The notes beneath the pieces are model-generated. The model did no database searches. It was not told the DNA's origin and was given only the letters and a program-made list of their open reading frames with translations. Shown one piece after another: positions 23,201-31,578 of a DNA stretch of 35,145 nt. Numbering within the stretch: position 1 is the first letter of the stretch; the number at the start of each line of letters is the position of its first letter. Position numbers and translations under genes: made by a program. The DNA is taken from positions 1 through 35,145 of the forward strand of contig JAITRW010000028.1 of NCBI GenBank assembly GCA_031288175.1. Direction: 5' to 3'. Origin of the DNA: Tannerellaceae bacterium. Lineage in GTDB: Bacteria > Bacteroidota > Bacteroidia > Bacteroidales > Tannerellaceae.

Positions 23201-25883
23201 TGCGAATGTCAAGATGAAAGCTACGGGTGAAGCCTATATACAAGCCTCGCTTGTGGCCAATCCGGAGGTCAATGCCGTCGCTTACCTTTCGACGCTTAGT
23301 GCCATCGAATGGTTAGCTCCTCCTCCTAAATTCCTTGTTGAGAACGAGGTTGTCACTTTGTCCGCCACTCTCAATCCCAAGTTACCGGTGGACGATGTCT
23401 TGGTGTGGGATACGGTGCAGGGTAATAACGGTAGAGTGGAGATCCTGAGTCAGACAGGACAGATAAAGGCTTGTATCCCCGGTGAAGGGCAGATAAAGGT
23501 CAGTTCTAAGGCTAATCCCGACCATTTCAATATCAAGACGATACCGGTAGTAAGGATAGAATTTAAGGCTCCGAGTACTACATTCGCTATTGGCGATATA
23601 GGGACGGTCACCCTGCAAGTACAGGGAAGGGAAAGTGGAGTTGATACGTTAGAGTTGGTCTCTTCGCGCCCTGATGTCTTGACGGTGTCCAAGTCTCTCG
23701 TTACCTCAGGGGAAAGGGTATTCCTTACAGCTTTCTCTCCCGGTATGGTGACACTGACGGCGCAAATTAAAGGACACTCTAATACAAAAACTACGTACTC
23801 TGTACAAGTCGTTAAATTAGAGTTGCCCACCAAACAGATAGTCGTTGTGAAGGGAGATGCGCCATTTTCCCTTATGCCTAAGATTACTCCGGGAAATGTC
23901 CTTACCTGGCGTTCTACCAATGAACAGGTGGCGTCTGTGCAAAGTCATCAAGGGATAGTGACTCCGCATAATATCGGGACGGCTTTCATCGTAGCCGAAC
24001 TTTATGAAAAGGAAGGCGATGATACGCCGATTGTTTCGGCCTCTTGCCAGGTGACCGTTGTGGGGGAAACCTACGTAAATAGTATAGTTGTCGGAGTGGC
24101 TCCGGAAATGACAGGGTTGACGGTTGTAGCACCCATTGGAGTTTACGAGGTTGGCAAGTCCTATCAACTCGCGATAGAAAAAGATGGAGAGATAATCACC
24201 AGTTCTCCTGAGATGACATGGGAATCAGGCGTTGCTTCGAACATCACTATAAACCCCACTACCGGATTGATGGTACCTAATGTTCCCGGTCCTGCATCCG
24301 TAAAGGTGACTTACAGTGGCATTATCAAGACGTATACATTTACCGTCGTAGCTCCATCCGGCGGTATCAAACTTAAAGAAACCGAGTTAACGTTGCACGA
24401 AGGTGAGAAGCATTCTATTGGTTACGTTTTGAGTCCTGACGGAATTTCTTACGGCATAATAAGATGGACAAGCAGTAATAAGGCTGTTGATGTAGACCTT
24501 ACAGGTCTTGTTACGGCAAACCACTATGGTGAGGCTTATATTAAAGCAACTCTTTATCACTTTGACGGAAGTATTGTAGATAGTGCTTTCTGTAAAGTCA
24601 GAGTTGCTTCGGAGGGTATTGGCTTTGCCCTCTCTGACAGTGAACGTATTCTTGAGAAAAAAGATAATTCTTTTGAACTTCGGGTGAATGCCATGCCTCC
24701 CGGCATAGACATCGGGCGTGCTTATTTTGTCAGTGATAATCCTCTCGTTGCGTCCGTGAGTATGAATGGTGTAGCGAATGCTACGATAACTGCCAATAAC
24801 GGTGGTACGGCGGACATAACCGTCTATGTACAGGGCGTTCCGAATTTGGTACAGCATTGTAAAGTAACGGTGAAATCGAATCCCGAAAAGATCCTGCTCA
24901 ATTATGATACACTTACTTTGTCTATAGGTGAAAAGGCCTCTATCTCGGCATGGGTATTTCCCGTGACCGCCCCGCAGAACCACACTCTGACCTCCGCCAA
25001 TCCGAGTATTAGCCAAATATCGGGTAATGAGGTGATCGCCCTTTCGGTTGGTACGACAAAGATCACCGCGCAGACCCCTAATGGTCGTTTTTCTGACCTT
25101 ACGTTGAATGTAGTTCCCGTAGATGTGGTAAAGAAGCAGTTGACGCTTTCCGATGCCACCCTCGTCTTGACAAGAGGACAGAAGTACACGATCCTTGCCT
25201 ATTCACAGGATATTATCACAGATTGGGCGGTCAGCGGCTCATCAACCGTGATAGAACATTTGGGAGATGGTTTGATTAGGGCTATTGCACCCGGAGAGGC
25301 GACCATCACGGCTACCGATGTACATGGTAACAAGGCCTCTTGTAAAATAACCGTCAACATTTTTGCCGATAGACTCATAGTTTATCCCTATCGTCCGAGA
25401 ATTCTCCTCGTGGGGGAAGAGTTTATTGCCAATGCAGTCCTTGAACCTTTGGATATTCCTTTGAATGAGGTAGTATGGGTGGCAGACAATCCTTCCGTAG
25501 TGAATCTTAACCAGGAAACCGCCCTCGCTTGCCGAATAATAGGGATGGTTGAAGGTGTGACCCTTCTCTCCGCACAATCTGCCGACGGTAAAGTAATCAA
25601 TCAATGGTTGCTTTCCGTACAGAAGACGCGTACTGGTATCGAAGATATTCACGAATCCGGAGAATTGTTACTTCCCTCCATTTCCTACCATGCAGATGTA
25701 CTCACTTTGAAAAACCTTGCCGGACATCGTGTTTCCTTGACCACCCTTAGTGGCCGTACCCTCGGTGCCTTTTTCGTTGACGACGACAATGAAACTCGTT
25801 CCCTCTCTCTCTCCACCGGAGTATACATTTTGACTGCTACCCATCAATCCTCTCGTTTCGTCACCAAATTCGTGGTTAGATAA
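20271..25883 (+). CDS. Giant T9SS-secreted surface protein: Pmp-like beta-helix, Ig-like repeats, type A sorting domain
   Basis: Predicted cell-surface or released protein of 1870 residues, function unknown; adhesion is a reasonable guess. ATG 20271 is chosen because it opens a signal peptide (MKITLCRFFL..., cleavage near GKVGA); the open frame further upstream overlaps the permease. Residues about 30-410 form a parallel beta-helix with chlamydial Pmp-like repeats: GGGLY, GGGIY, GGAIY and GGAIF paired with FNHN, FSNN and FNGN. Two beta modules of about 95 residues follow (about 495-690), then roughly twelve Ig-like BIG2-type modules of about 80 residues (about 695-1785), such as LTWRSTNEQVASVQSHQGIV and IRWTSSNKAV. 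The last 80 residues (GIEDI... to GVYILTA...KFVVR) are a type A T9SS sorting domain. Its stop is 8 bases before ileS. Confidence 0.88.
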   Translation: MKITLCRFFLCFAALLMAFMGKVGARVGYVPHSQESSVILSNELRGVSWDNPATLHEAILFANDSDRICLTVGEYESGATAQSPGFRINKSIYIEGGFLGDKSNSSRIFKDWLNGKAQVYKPRSTVNGRDNSRVFTVSGTGTKVHLTDISITGGNADAELIFPHCGGGLYIDKGTEVELNRTIVTGNKASSSREGKGGGIYVEGKLFLKDGRSEAFIDSTFGVLANAAAVGGPVFSEAVEGSAVSDNVATTADTTGMGGGIYIGTTGEAIIESRGLNIDRATGEYTIDPEEGGGWYVGHFGERSVETGVIFNHNIAIKGNGQGKGSAIGKGGAIYNKGTLHLKRGSAIFSNNIADSNPANTSDAYGGAIFFEMSAQTGGPIYFNGNRAKPENAVAVNKSHGHHVFPYHLVTFVDVDTMLLSLGEKAKPLAGASYIMTDNSFTFSLALKGLYERSIPRVWVNNVLLPKESSSTASAYHYKIENNSGNANVEEFKVAVKLFHPVHVSVSSALRRYLTLSPPFDENGNIIDTVLHGGTFKFTVTAAESSADDYFVIVNGRILDRGSSQVRQLAPNKYEYTISDFVTTAYTIAIASSVATIDMIFKAPPGGVSYLIDGEPLDFKGKADLSVPYLAGNPVYFIVKHDDSLFEPPAVRYNGVEIRRIFWEVPEERHFSVTTPAYEGGIISVDLPIARVNFKLTINPLEGVVYSGREGCLSYSITPPTTHIIPITCMSLDTSIAEIISVDASSRRICVMGKQVGKVSIVGQLGVLAGVRDTVEIEIGELSIGQGTLYMIKGSFKRLSSPVSQAEWSIENPEDSAIVTVTPEGELYGVSAGKAKVVYATGKEKWQIWTIHVLDKKNPGEQTVLQEKGTYSLRELFGIEEINQWESSDPLVAFVKKDTLYTSHYGKTTLYDAGAEGGLEVYVARIELKRNRLSSPVIGDTVYITDTVMPQEIRDRRLAWMTSRVSVAEIVSQTNACANVKMKATGEAYIQASLVANPEVNAVAYLSTLSAIEWLAPPPKFLVENEVVTLSATLNPKLPVDDVLVWDTVQGNNGRVEILSQTGQIKACIPGEGQIKVSSKANPDHFNIKTIPVVRIEFKAPSTTFAIGDIGTVTLQVQGRESGVDTLELVSSRPDVLTVSKSLVTSGERVFLTAFSPGMVTLTAQIKGHSNTKTTYSVQVVKLELPTKQIVVVKGDAPFSLMPKITPGNVLTWRSTNEQVASVQSHQGIVTPHNIGTAFIVAELYEKEGDDTPIVSASCQVTVVGETYVNSIVVGVAPEMTGLTVVAPIGVYEVGKSYQLAIEKDGEIITSSPEMTWESGVASNITINPTTGLMVPNVPGPASVKVTYSGIIKTYTFTVVAPSGGIKLKETELTLHEGEKHSIGYVLSPDGISYGIIRWTSSNKAVDVDLTGLVTANHYGEAYIKATLYHFDGSIVDSAFCKVRVASEGIGFALSDSERILEKKDNSFELRVNAMPPGIDIGRAYFVSDNPLVASVSMNGVANATITANNGGTADITVYVQGVPNLVQHCKVTVKSNPEKILLNYDTLTLSIGEKASISAWVFPVTAPQNHTLTSANPSISQISGNEVIALSVGTTKITAQTPNGRFSDLTLNVVPVDVVKKQLTLSDATLVLTRGQKYTILAYSQDIITDWAVSGSSTVIEHLGDGLIRAIAPGEATITATDVHGNKASCKITVNIFADRLIVYPYRPRILLVGEEFIANAVLEPLDIPLNEVVWVADNPSVVNLNQETALACRIIGMVEGVTLLSAQSADGKVINQWLLSVQKTRTGIEDIHESGELLLPSISYHADVLTLKNLAGHRVSLTTLSGRTLGAFFVDDDNETRSLSLSTGVYILTATHQSSRFVTKFVVR
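21237..21272 (+). repeat. 18-bp tandem repeat encoding GKGSAI-GKGGAI
   Basis: GGAAAAGGGAGCGCTATA (21237-21254) is followed directly by GGAAAAGGGGGCGCTATA (21255-21272), differing at one base. The unit is a multiple of three and encodes a six-residue step that forms one of the GGAI motifs of the beta-helix. It could arise or change copy number by slippage without breaking the frame. Confidence 0.75.
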
Positions 25884-25891
25884 TACGTTAT

Positions 25892-28800
25892 ATGAGTGGT
25901 GGTCGCTTTGCGGAATATAGGGGATTGGATTTGGTGGAAGTTAATAAACAGGTGGAAGAAATGTGGCGGGAGAAGGATATCTTCCGCCGGAGTATAGAAT
26001 CGAAAACAGGGGAGAACGGACAGGAAGAGAAAGAATTCGTTTTTTACGAAGGGCCGCCTTCTGCAAATGGGATGCCCGGTATTCATCACGTTATCGCCCG
26101 TACGATAAAAGATCTTTTTTGTCGTTATCGTACGATGAAAGGTTTTAAGGTGAAGCGGAAGGCAGGTTGGGATACACATGGGCTCCCTGTTGAGCTGAGT
26201 GTAGAGAAAGCTTTGGGTATTACCAAAGACGATATTGGAAAAAAGGTATCTATCTCGGATTACAATGCCGCCTGTCGTAATGATGTCATGCGTTATACCC
26301 GTGAGTGGGAGGAGCTTACCGTCCGTATGGGTTATTGGGTAGATATGGACGACCCTTATGTTACTTGTAACAATCGGTACATTGAAACTCTCTGGTATCT
26401 TTTGAAGCGTCTTTATGGGAAAGGCCTTCTTTATAAAGGCTATGCTATACAACCTTTTTCACCTGCTGCGGGAACAGGCTTAAGTACGCACGAACTTAAC
26501 CAGCCTGGTTGTTATCGTGATGTCAAGGATACTACTTGTACGGCACAGTTTCTGATTCTTGACCCTAAAGGCGGTATGACCGGTTTTGGGAAACCTTTTT
26601 TTCTCGCATGGACGACGACTCCCTGGACATTGCCTTCGAATACCGCACTCTGTGTCGGCGCAACTATTACTTACGTCGCCGTACAAACATACAATCCTTA
26701 TACAGGTGAACCGGTAACGGTCGTTTTGGCGAAAAATTTGCTCTACGCCTATTTCTCTCCGAAGGCTGAAGAGTTGGACTTGAAAAGTTACCATGCAGGC
26801 GACAAGTTTATACCCTATAGAGTTGTCGGTCAATGGCAAGGTGCCGAGCTTGCCGGTATGCATTATGAGCAGCTCTTTCCGTGGGTACGTCCCGAAGGTG
26901 ATGCTTTCCGTGTCATCACAGGAGATTTCGTAACCACCGAGGAGGGTACGGGCATCGTTCATATTGCTCCAACTTTCGGGGCTGATGACGCTCGTGTTGC
27001 CAAAACCAATGATATTCCTCCGCTGATGTTGCGCGACAAAGACGGAATAGAAAGTCCGATGGTAGACCGCATCGGAAGGTTCTTTCCGATACAAAATCTT
27101 GACCCATGTTTTGTGCGGGAGTGCGTAGATGAGGTAAGTTATGCTCCCTTCGCCGGATGTTTCGTCAAAAACGCCTATGATCCAATCTTGACCGATACCG
27201 ACGAGACCCTTGACGTCAAGATATGTATGTCTCTAAAAACGGCAGGAAGAGCCTTTCGTATAGAAAAGCATGTCCATAACTATCCGCATTGTTGGCGAAC
27301 CGACAAACCTGTCCTTTATTATCCCCTTGATAGTTGGTTTATCCGGACTACAGCTTGTCGCGACCGAATGATTGAGTTGAACAATACGATACAATGGAAG
27401 CCGGTAAACACAGGCACAGGGCGTTTTGGTAAATGGTTGGAAAACCTGCAGGATTGGAATCTCAGCCGTAGCCGTTATTGGGGAACGCCTCTCCCTATTT
27501 GGCGGGCAGACGATGGAGAAGAACGTTGTATCGGTTCTCTCGAAGAATTGTATACAGAGGTTGAGAAAGCTGTACTTGCTGGATGTATGCCTGTGAATCC
27601 GCTTGCCGAAAAAGGTTTCCGTCCGGGTGTCTTTACCAAAGAGAACTATGACAAGATAGACCTCCACCGTCCCTTTGTTGATGAATTGATTCTACTCTCT
27701 TCCAAAGGCAAGCCGATGCGCAGGGAGGAAGACCTTATTGATGTCTGGTTTGATTCGGGTGCTATGCCTTACGCCCAAGCTTATTACTTGGGGGAAAAGG
27801 ATGTCCATAAGTTGGATTTTCCCGCCGACTTTATTGCGGAAGGCGTCGATCAGACACGTGGATGGTTCTTTACACTGCATGCCATTGCCGTTATGGCTTT
27901 CGACAGTGTAGCCTTCCGTACGGTTGTTTCCAATGGTCTTGTGCTGGATAAAAATGGAAATAAGATGTCGAAGCGCTTAGCTAACGCTATCGACCCTTTC
28001 AAAGCCCTTGACGAATACGGTGCGGATGCCCTGCGTTGGTACATGATTACGAACGCTTCTCCTTGGGATAATATCAAGTTCGATACCGATGGTGTTGAAG
28101 AAGTCCGCCGCCGTTTTTTTGGGACATTGTATAATACTTATTCCTTTTTTGCACTTTACGCCAATGTGGATGGGTTCACTTATCAGGAAGAAGAGATCCC
28201 CCTCGCCGAGCGTCCGGAGACAGATAGGTGGATATTCTCTCTCCTGAATACGCTCATAAAAAATGTCGACGGGTACTTTGCCGATTATGAACCCACACGT
28301 GCAGGGCGCGCCATTGCTGACTTTGTAAACGATAACCTGAGTAATTGGTATGTGCGTCTGAACCGTCGCCGTTTCTGGGGAGGCGGATTGACGCTTGACA
28401 AACTGTCTGCCTATCAAACCCTCTATACCTGTTTAGAGACGGTTGCCCGGCTGATGGCGCCTGTTGCGCCTTTTTATGCAGAGCGGCTTTATCTTGACTT
28501 AGCGAAAGTGACTGACAAAGGACAAACTCTTTCCGTACACCTTGCCGGTTTCCCTGTCTGTATAGACAGTTTTATAGATAAAGACTTAGAGGAACGAATG
28601 TGTTTGGCCCAAGATCTATCCTCCCTCGTCCTTGCACTTCGGCGGAAGGTGAACATCAAAGTACGGCAACCTCTTCAAACTATTCTTGTCCCCGCTACCG
28701 GAGCCTTGGCTGAAAGCCTCGAAAGAGTGAAAGACTTGGTGTTGAGCGAAGTGAACGTCAAAGAACTTCGCTTAGTCTCTGGAACGGAAGGTGTCCTTGT

Positions 28801-29326
28801 TAAAAAAATTAAGCCCGATTTCAGAAAGCTCGGACCACGATACGGCAAAATCATGAAATCTCTTTCTGCCGCCCTGCAAACCTTGTCGCAGCAAGAAATC
28901 AACGATTTCGAGACGAAAGGAAAATACACCTTGTGTATTGAGGGACAGTCTTCCGAGATAGATTTGGCCGATGTGGAGATAGTCTCTGAAGACCTTCCGG
29001 GATGGCTTGTTGCCAACGACGGACATCTCACTGTGGCCCTTGATGTTACTTTGACATCCGATCTACGGTACGAAGGTATTGCACGGGAACTCGTCAACCG
29101 TATACAGAACCTCCGTAAGCACATCGGTTTGGAGATTACCGACCGTATCAAGGTAATTCTCCAACCTTCACCGCATACCGATATCGCTGTTCGACTTTTC
29201 CGAAATTACATTTGTACCCAAGTCCTTGCCGACATCCTTGATATAGCTCCTTTAACGGAAGGACATGAATTGGATTTTGACGACTACAAACTTCTCGTCC
29301 GTCTTGAGAAGTCTCAAATCTTATGA
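25892..29326 (+). CDS. ileS: Isoleucyl-tRNA synthetase
   Basis: Class Ia aminoacyl-tRNA synthetase charging tRNA-Ile. The 1144 residues contain the Rossmann active site with a variant HIGH motif, GPPSANGMPGIHH (GIHH at 63-66), the editing (CP1) domain with TTPWTLPSNTAL, VDVWFDSGAMP-like IDVWFDSGAMPYAQ, and the second signature KMSKR (691-695). A long C-terminal anticodon domain follows (NWYVRLNRRRFWGG onwards). Length and motif variants fit the long, eukaryote-like class of IleRS, which is generally tolerant to mupirocin; that last point is family knowledge, not seen. It lies 8 bases after the surface-protein gene and overlaps relA by 4 bases. Confidence 0.96.
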   Translation: MSGGRFAEYRGLDLVEVNKQVEEMWREKDIFRRSIESKTGENGQEEKEFVFYEGPPSANGMPGIHHVIARTIKDLFCRYRTMKGFKVKRKAGWDTHGLPVELSVEKALGITKDDIGKKVSISDYNAACRNDVMRYTREWEELTVRMGYWVDMDDPYVTCNNRYIETLWYLLKRLYGKGLLYKGYAIQPFSPAAGTGLSTHELNQPGCYRDVKDTTCTAQFLILDPKGGMTGFGKPFFLAWTTTPWTLPSNTALCVGATITYVAVQTYNPYTGEPVTVVLAKNLLYAYFSPKAEELDLKSYHAGDKFIPYRVVGQWQGAELAGMHYEQLFPWVRPEGDAFRVITGDFVTTEEGTGIVHIAPTFGADDARVAKTNDIPPLMLRDKDGIESPMVDRIGRFFPIQNLDPCFVRECVDEVSYAPFAGCFVKNAYDPILTDTDETLDVKICMSLKTAGRAFRIEKHVHNYPHCWRTDKPVLYYPLDSWFIRTTACRDRMIELNNTIQWKPVNTGTGRFGKWLENLQDWNLSRSRYWGTPLPIWRADDGEERCIGSLEELYTEVEKAVLAGCMPVNPLAEKGFRPGVFTKENYDKIDLHRPFVDELILLSSKGKPMRREEDLIDVWFDSGAMPYAQAYYLGEKDVHKLDFPADFIAEGVDQTRGWFFTLHAIAVMAFDSVAFRTVVSNGLVLDKNGNKMSKRLANAIDPFKALDEYGADALRWYMITNASPWDNIKFDTDGVEEVRRRFFGTLYNTYSFFALYANVDGFTYQEEEIPLAERPETDRWIFSLLNTLIKNVDGYFADYEPTRAGRAIADFVNDNLSNWYVRLNRRRFWGGGLTLDKLSAYQTLYTCLETVARLMAPVAPFYAERLYLDLAKVTDKGQTLSVHLAGFPVCIDSFIDKDLEERMCLAQDLSSLVLALRRKVNIKVRQPLQTILVPATGALAESLERVKDLVLSEVNVKELRLVSGTEGVLVKKIKPDFRKLGPRYGKIMKSLSAALQTLSQQEINDFETKGKYTLCIEGQSSEIDLADVEIVSEDLPGWLVANDGHLTVALDVTLTSDLRYEGIARELVNRIQNLRKHIGLEITDRIKVILQPSPHTDIAVRLFRNYICTQVLADILDIAPLTEGHELDFDDYKLLVRLEKSQIL

Positions 29327-31572
29327 ACAGTAGTGAGGACAAGCTGGTTCAACAAGAGTTCGACGGTTTGTTGGATGATTACCTCCATTCAAAGCATCGG
29401 AGGAAGGTAGATGTCATTACGAAAGCTTTCCGTTTCGCTTGTCAGGCGCACGAAGGTGCGCGCCGCATATCTGGTGAACCTTATGTCATGCACCCTTTGG
29501 CCGTTGCGCGGATCGTCTGTGGGGAGATGGGATTGGGATCGACTTCTATCTGTTGTGCGTTGCTCCACGATGTAATAGAAGATACTGATTACACCGTTGA
29601 AGATATAGAACGGCTCTTCGACGCCAAGATAGCCGGCATTGTGGACGGGTTGACGAAGATTTCCGGAGGTATTTTCGGTGAGCATGCCTCTGTACAGGCC
29701 GAAAACTTCCGCAAGCTTCTCTTGACTATGAATCAAGACATTCGCGTCATTCTCATCAAGATGGCCGACCGTCTCCACAACATGCGTACACTCGGCTCTA
29801 TGCTTCCGGCCAAACAGTTCAAGATAGCAGGGGAAACCCTCTACATCTATGCCCCATTAGCGCATCGACTTGGTTTGTTTGCTATCAAGACGGAACTTGA
29901 AGACCTCAGTTTCAAGTACGAACACCCCGAAGAATATGCCTTCGTTGACCGTAAGCTCTTTGATACCGCAGAACGACGTAACAGGCTTTTCGAAAACTTC
30001 CGGCTTCCCATTGATGCCAAGCTTCGTGAAATGGGACTTATCTATGACATCAAAGCCCGCGTCAAGTCAGTCTTTTCTATCTGCAGTAAGATGGGAAACA
30101 AGGGTATCTCTTTCGATGACATCTACGACATTTACGCCGTCCGGATCATCTTTGACCACGAGGAAGATGCCGATGAGAAAAGTATCTGTTGGAGTATCTA
30201 TTCCGCAGTTACCGACGTCTACCGTGTCCGTACCGAACGTATCCGCGATTGGGTTAGCCGTCCCAAGGCCAATGGTTACCAAGCCCTCCATCTCACCGTC
30301 ATGGGGGAGAACGGCGAGTGGGTAGAGGTACAGATACGTAGTCGACGCATGGACGACATTGCCGAGAGAGGGTATGCCGCCCATTGGAAGTATAAGGAAA
30401 ACAGCACAGTCCCTCTTAACAACACCGAGCTTGACAAATGGATACAAACAGTCACCGAAATCCTGGAAAACCCTACACCGAACGCCCTTGACTTTCTTGA
30501 CAACATTAAACTCAGCCTTTACGCCACCGAAATATTCGTTTTCACTCCTAAGGGAGAGCTTAAAACCCTTCCGCAAGGTGCCACTGCCCTTGATTTCGCC
30601 TACTCCTTACACACCGACATCGGCAATTCCTGTATTGGAGCCAAGGTCAACCATCGCCTCGTTCCCCTTAGTCATCCTCTTGACAGCGGTGATCAGGTAG
30701 AGGTACTTACTTCCGGTTCGTACAGCCCGCAAGTAGAGTGGCTCGGCTACGTCACCACTTCCAAGGCACGCACCTGTATTGAAGCCGTCCTCAAAAAGAT
30801 GCGACGGGAAGCCATTCGTGCAGGGGAGGAAAAAATCCTTGACGCTCTTCGTAATTCCGGTGCCGAGCCTAGTCGTCGAAACCTCGAAGATCTCGCCATT
30901 TATTACGGCTTCCGGCGTCAGGAAGATTTCTATCGTGCCGTGGAAAAAAACGACGTCGTGCTCCCCGACAATCTCAAAAAGTTCCTTAAGGAGCAAACCG
31001 GTACCGGTTTTTTCAAAAGCGTCAAAAACACATTTCGTGCCCTTAACCGCAAAAGCAAGAAAGTGCACGAAGAAGATCCCGTCTTAGCGGAACAGATAGA
31101 TATAGGCACTGCACGTATTGACCGTTCCAAACCCTATTTTCTGACCGAAAAAGGCCTTGTCAGGAACTACACCATAGCACACTGTTGTAAACCCATACCC
31201 GGAGACAACGTGTTTGGTTTTTTAGGGGAAGGAAATCAAATTGTCGTTCACAAACGAACTTGCCCTATCGGTATGAGGTTGCAAAGCAGTTTTGGAGAAC
31301 GTATCCTTGATGCCCGTTGGAGTAGCCATGAGACTGTTTTCGACGCCACCCTCGCTCTCAAAGGTATTGATGCCATCGGTATCCTCAATGACGTCACACG
31401 TGTCATTTCGGAATTTAACGTCAGCATAAGTTATCTCTCTATGGAAGCCCATGACGGAGTTTTTGAAGGAAAGATAAGGATGCAAGTACGTGATGCCGAA
31501 GACATACAACAAATCTGCCTCAGTCTTTCCAAGCTACATTTCGTACAGGCCGTCAGTCGCGTAGCCGAGTGA
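29323..31572 (+). CDS. Bifunctional (p)ppGpp synthetase/hydrolase RelA/SpoT
   Basis: Stringent-response enzyme that makes and degrades (p)ppGpp. The 749 residues show the full long-RSH layout: an HD hydrolase domain (about 30-195) with HDVIED (82-87) and MADRLHNMRTL intact; a synthetase domain (about 235-350) with ARVKSVFSICSKM, DIYDIYAVRIIF and EVQIRSRRMDDIAERG; a TGS domain (about 395-460, FVFTPKGELKTLP); a Cys/His region with HCCKPIPGDNVFGF; and a C-terminal ACT domain (about 670-749). Both catalytic sites look intact, so it is called bifunctional. It overlaps the ileS stop by ATGA, implying translational coupling to the synthetase. It converges on the IMP dehydrogenase gene with only 6 bases between stops. 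Confidence 0.95.
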   Translation: MNSSEDKLVQQEFDGLLDDYLHSKHRRKVDVITKAFRFACQAHEGARRISGEPYVMHPLAVARIVCGEMGLGSTSICCALLHDVIEDTDYTVEDIERLFDAKIAGIVDGLTKISGGIFGEHASVQAENFRKLLLTMNQDIRVILIKMADRLHNMRTLGSMLPAKQFKIAGETLYIYAPLAHRLGLFAIKTELEDLSFKYEHPEEYAFVDRKLFDTAERRNRLFENFRLPIDAKLREMGLIYDIKARVKSVFSICSKMGNKGISFDDIYDIYAVRIIFDHEEDADEKSICWSIYSAVTDVYRVRTERIRDWVSRPKANGYQALHLTVMGENGEWVEVQIRSRRMDDIAERGYAAHWKYKENSTVPLNNTELDKWIQTVTEILENPTPNALDFLDNIKLSLYATEIFVFTPKGELKTLPQGATALDFAYSLHTDIGNSCIGAKVNHRLVPLSHPLDSGDQVEVLTSGSYSPQVEWLGYVTTSKARTCIEAVLKKMRREAIRAGEEKILDALRNSGAEPSRRNLEDLAIYYGFRRQEDFYRAVEKNDVVLPDNLKKFLKEQTGTGFFKSVKNTFRALNRKSKKVHEEDPVLAEQIDIGTARIDRSKPYFLTEKGLVRNYTIAHCCKPIPGDNVFGFLGEGNQIVVHKRTCPIGMRLQSSFGERILDARWSSHETVFDATLALKGIDAIGILNDVTRVISEFNVSISYLSMEAHDGVFEGKIRMQVRDAEDIQQICLSLSKLHFVQAVSRVAE

Positions 31573-31578
31573 CCCATT

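Noticed and set aside
23450-23500. Repeated CAGATAAAGG words in the surface protein gene.
   Set aside because: Short, dispersed and explained by similar codons in adjacent Ig-like modules.
31573-31578. Search for a terminator between convergent relA and IMP dehydrogenase genes.
   Set aside because: Only 6 bases separate the stops and no hairpin with T-run is visible on either strand nearby.
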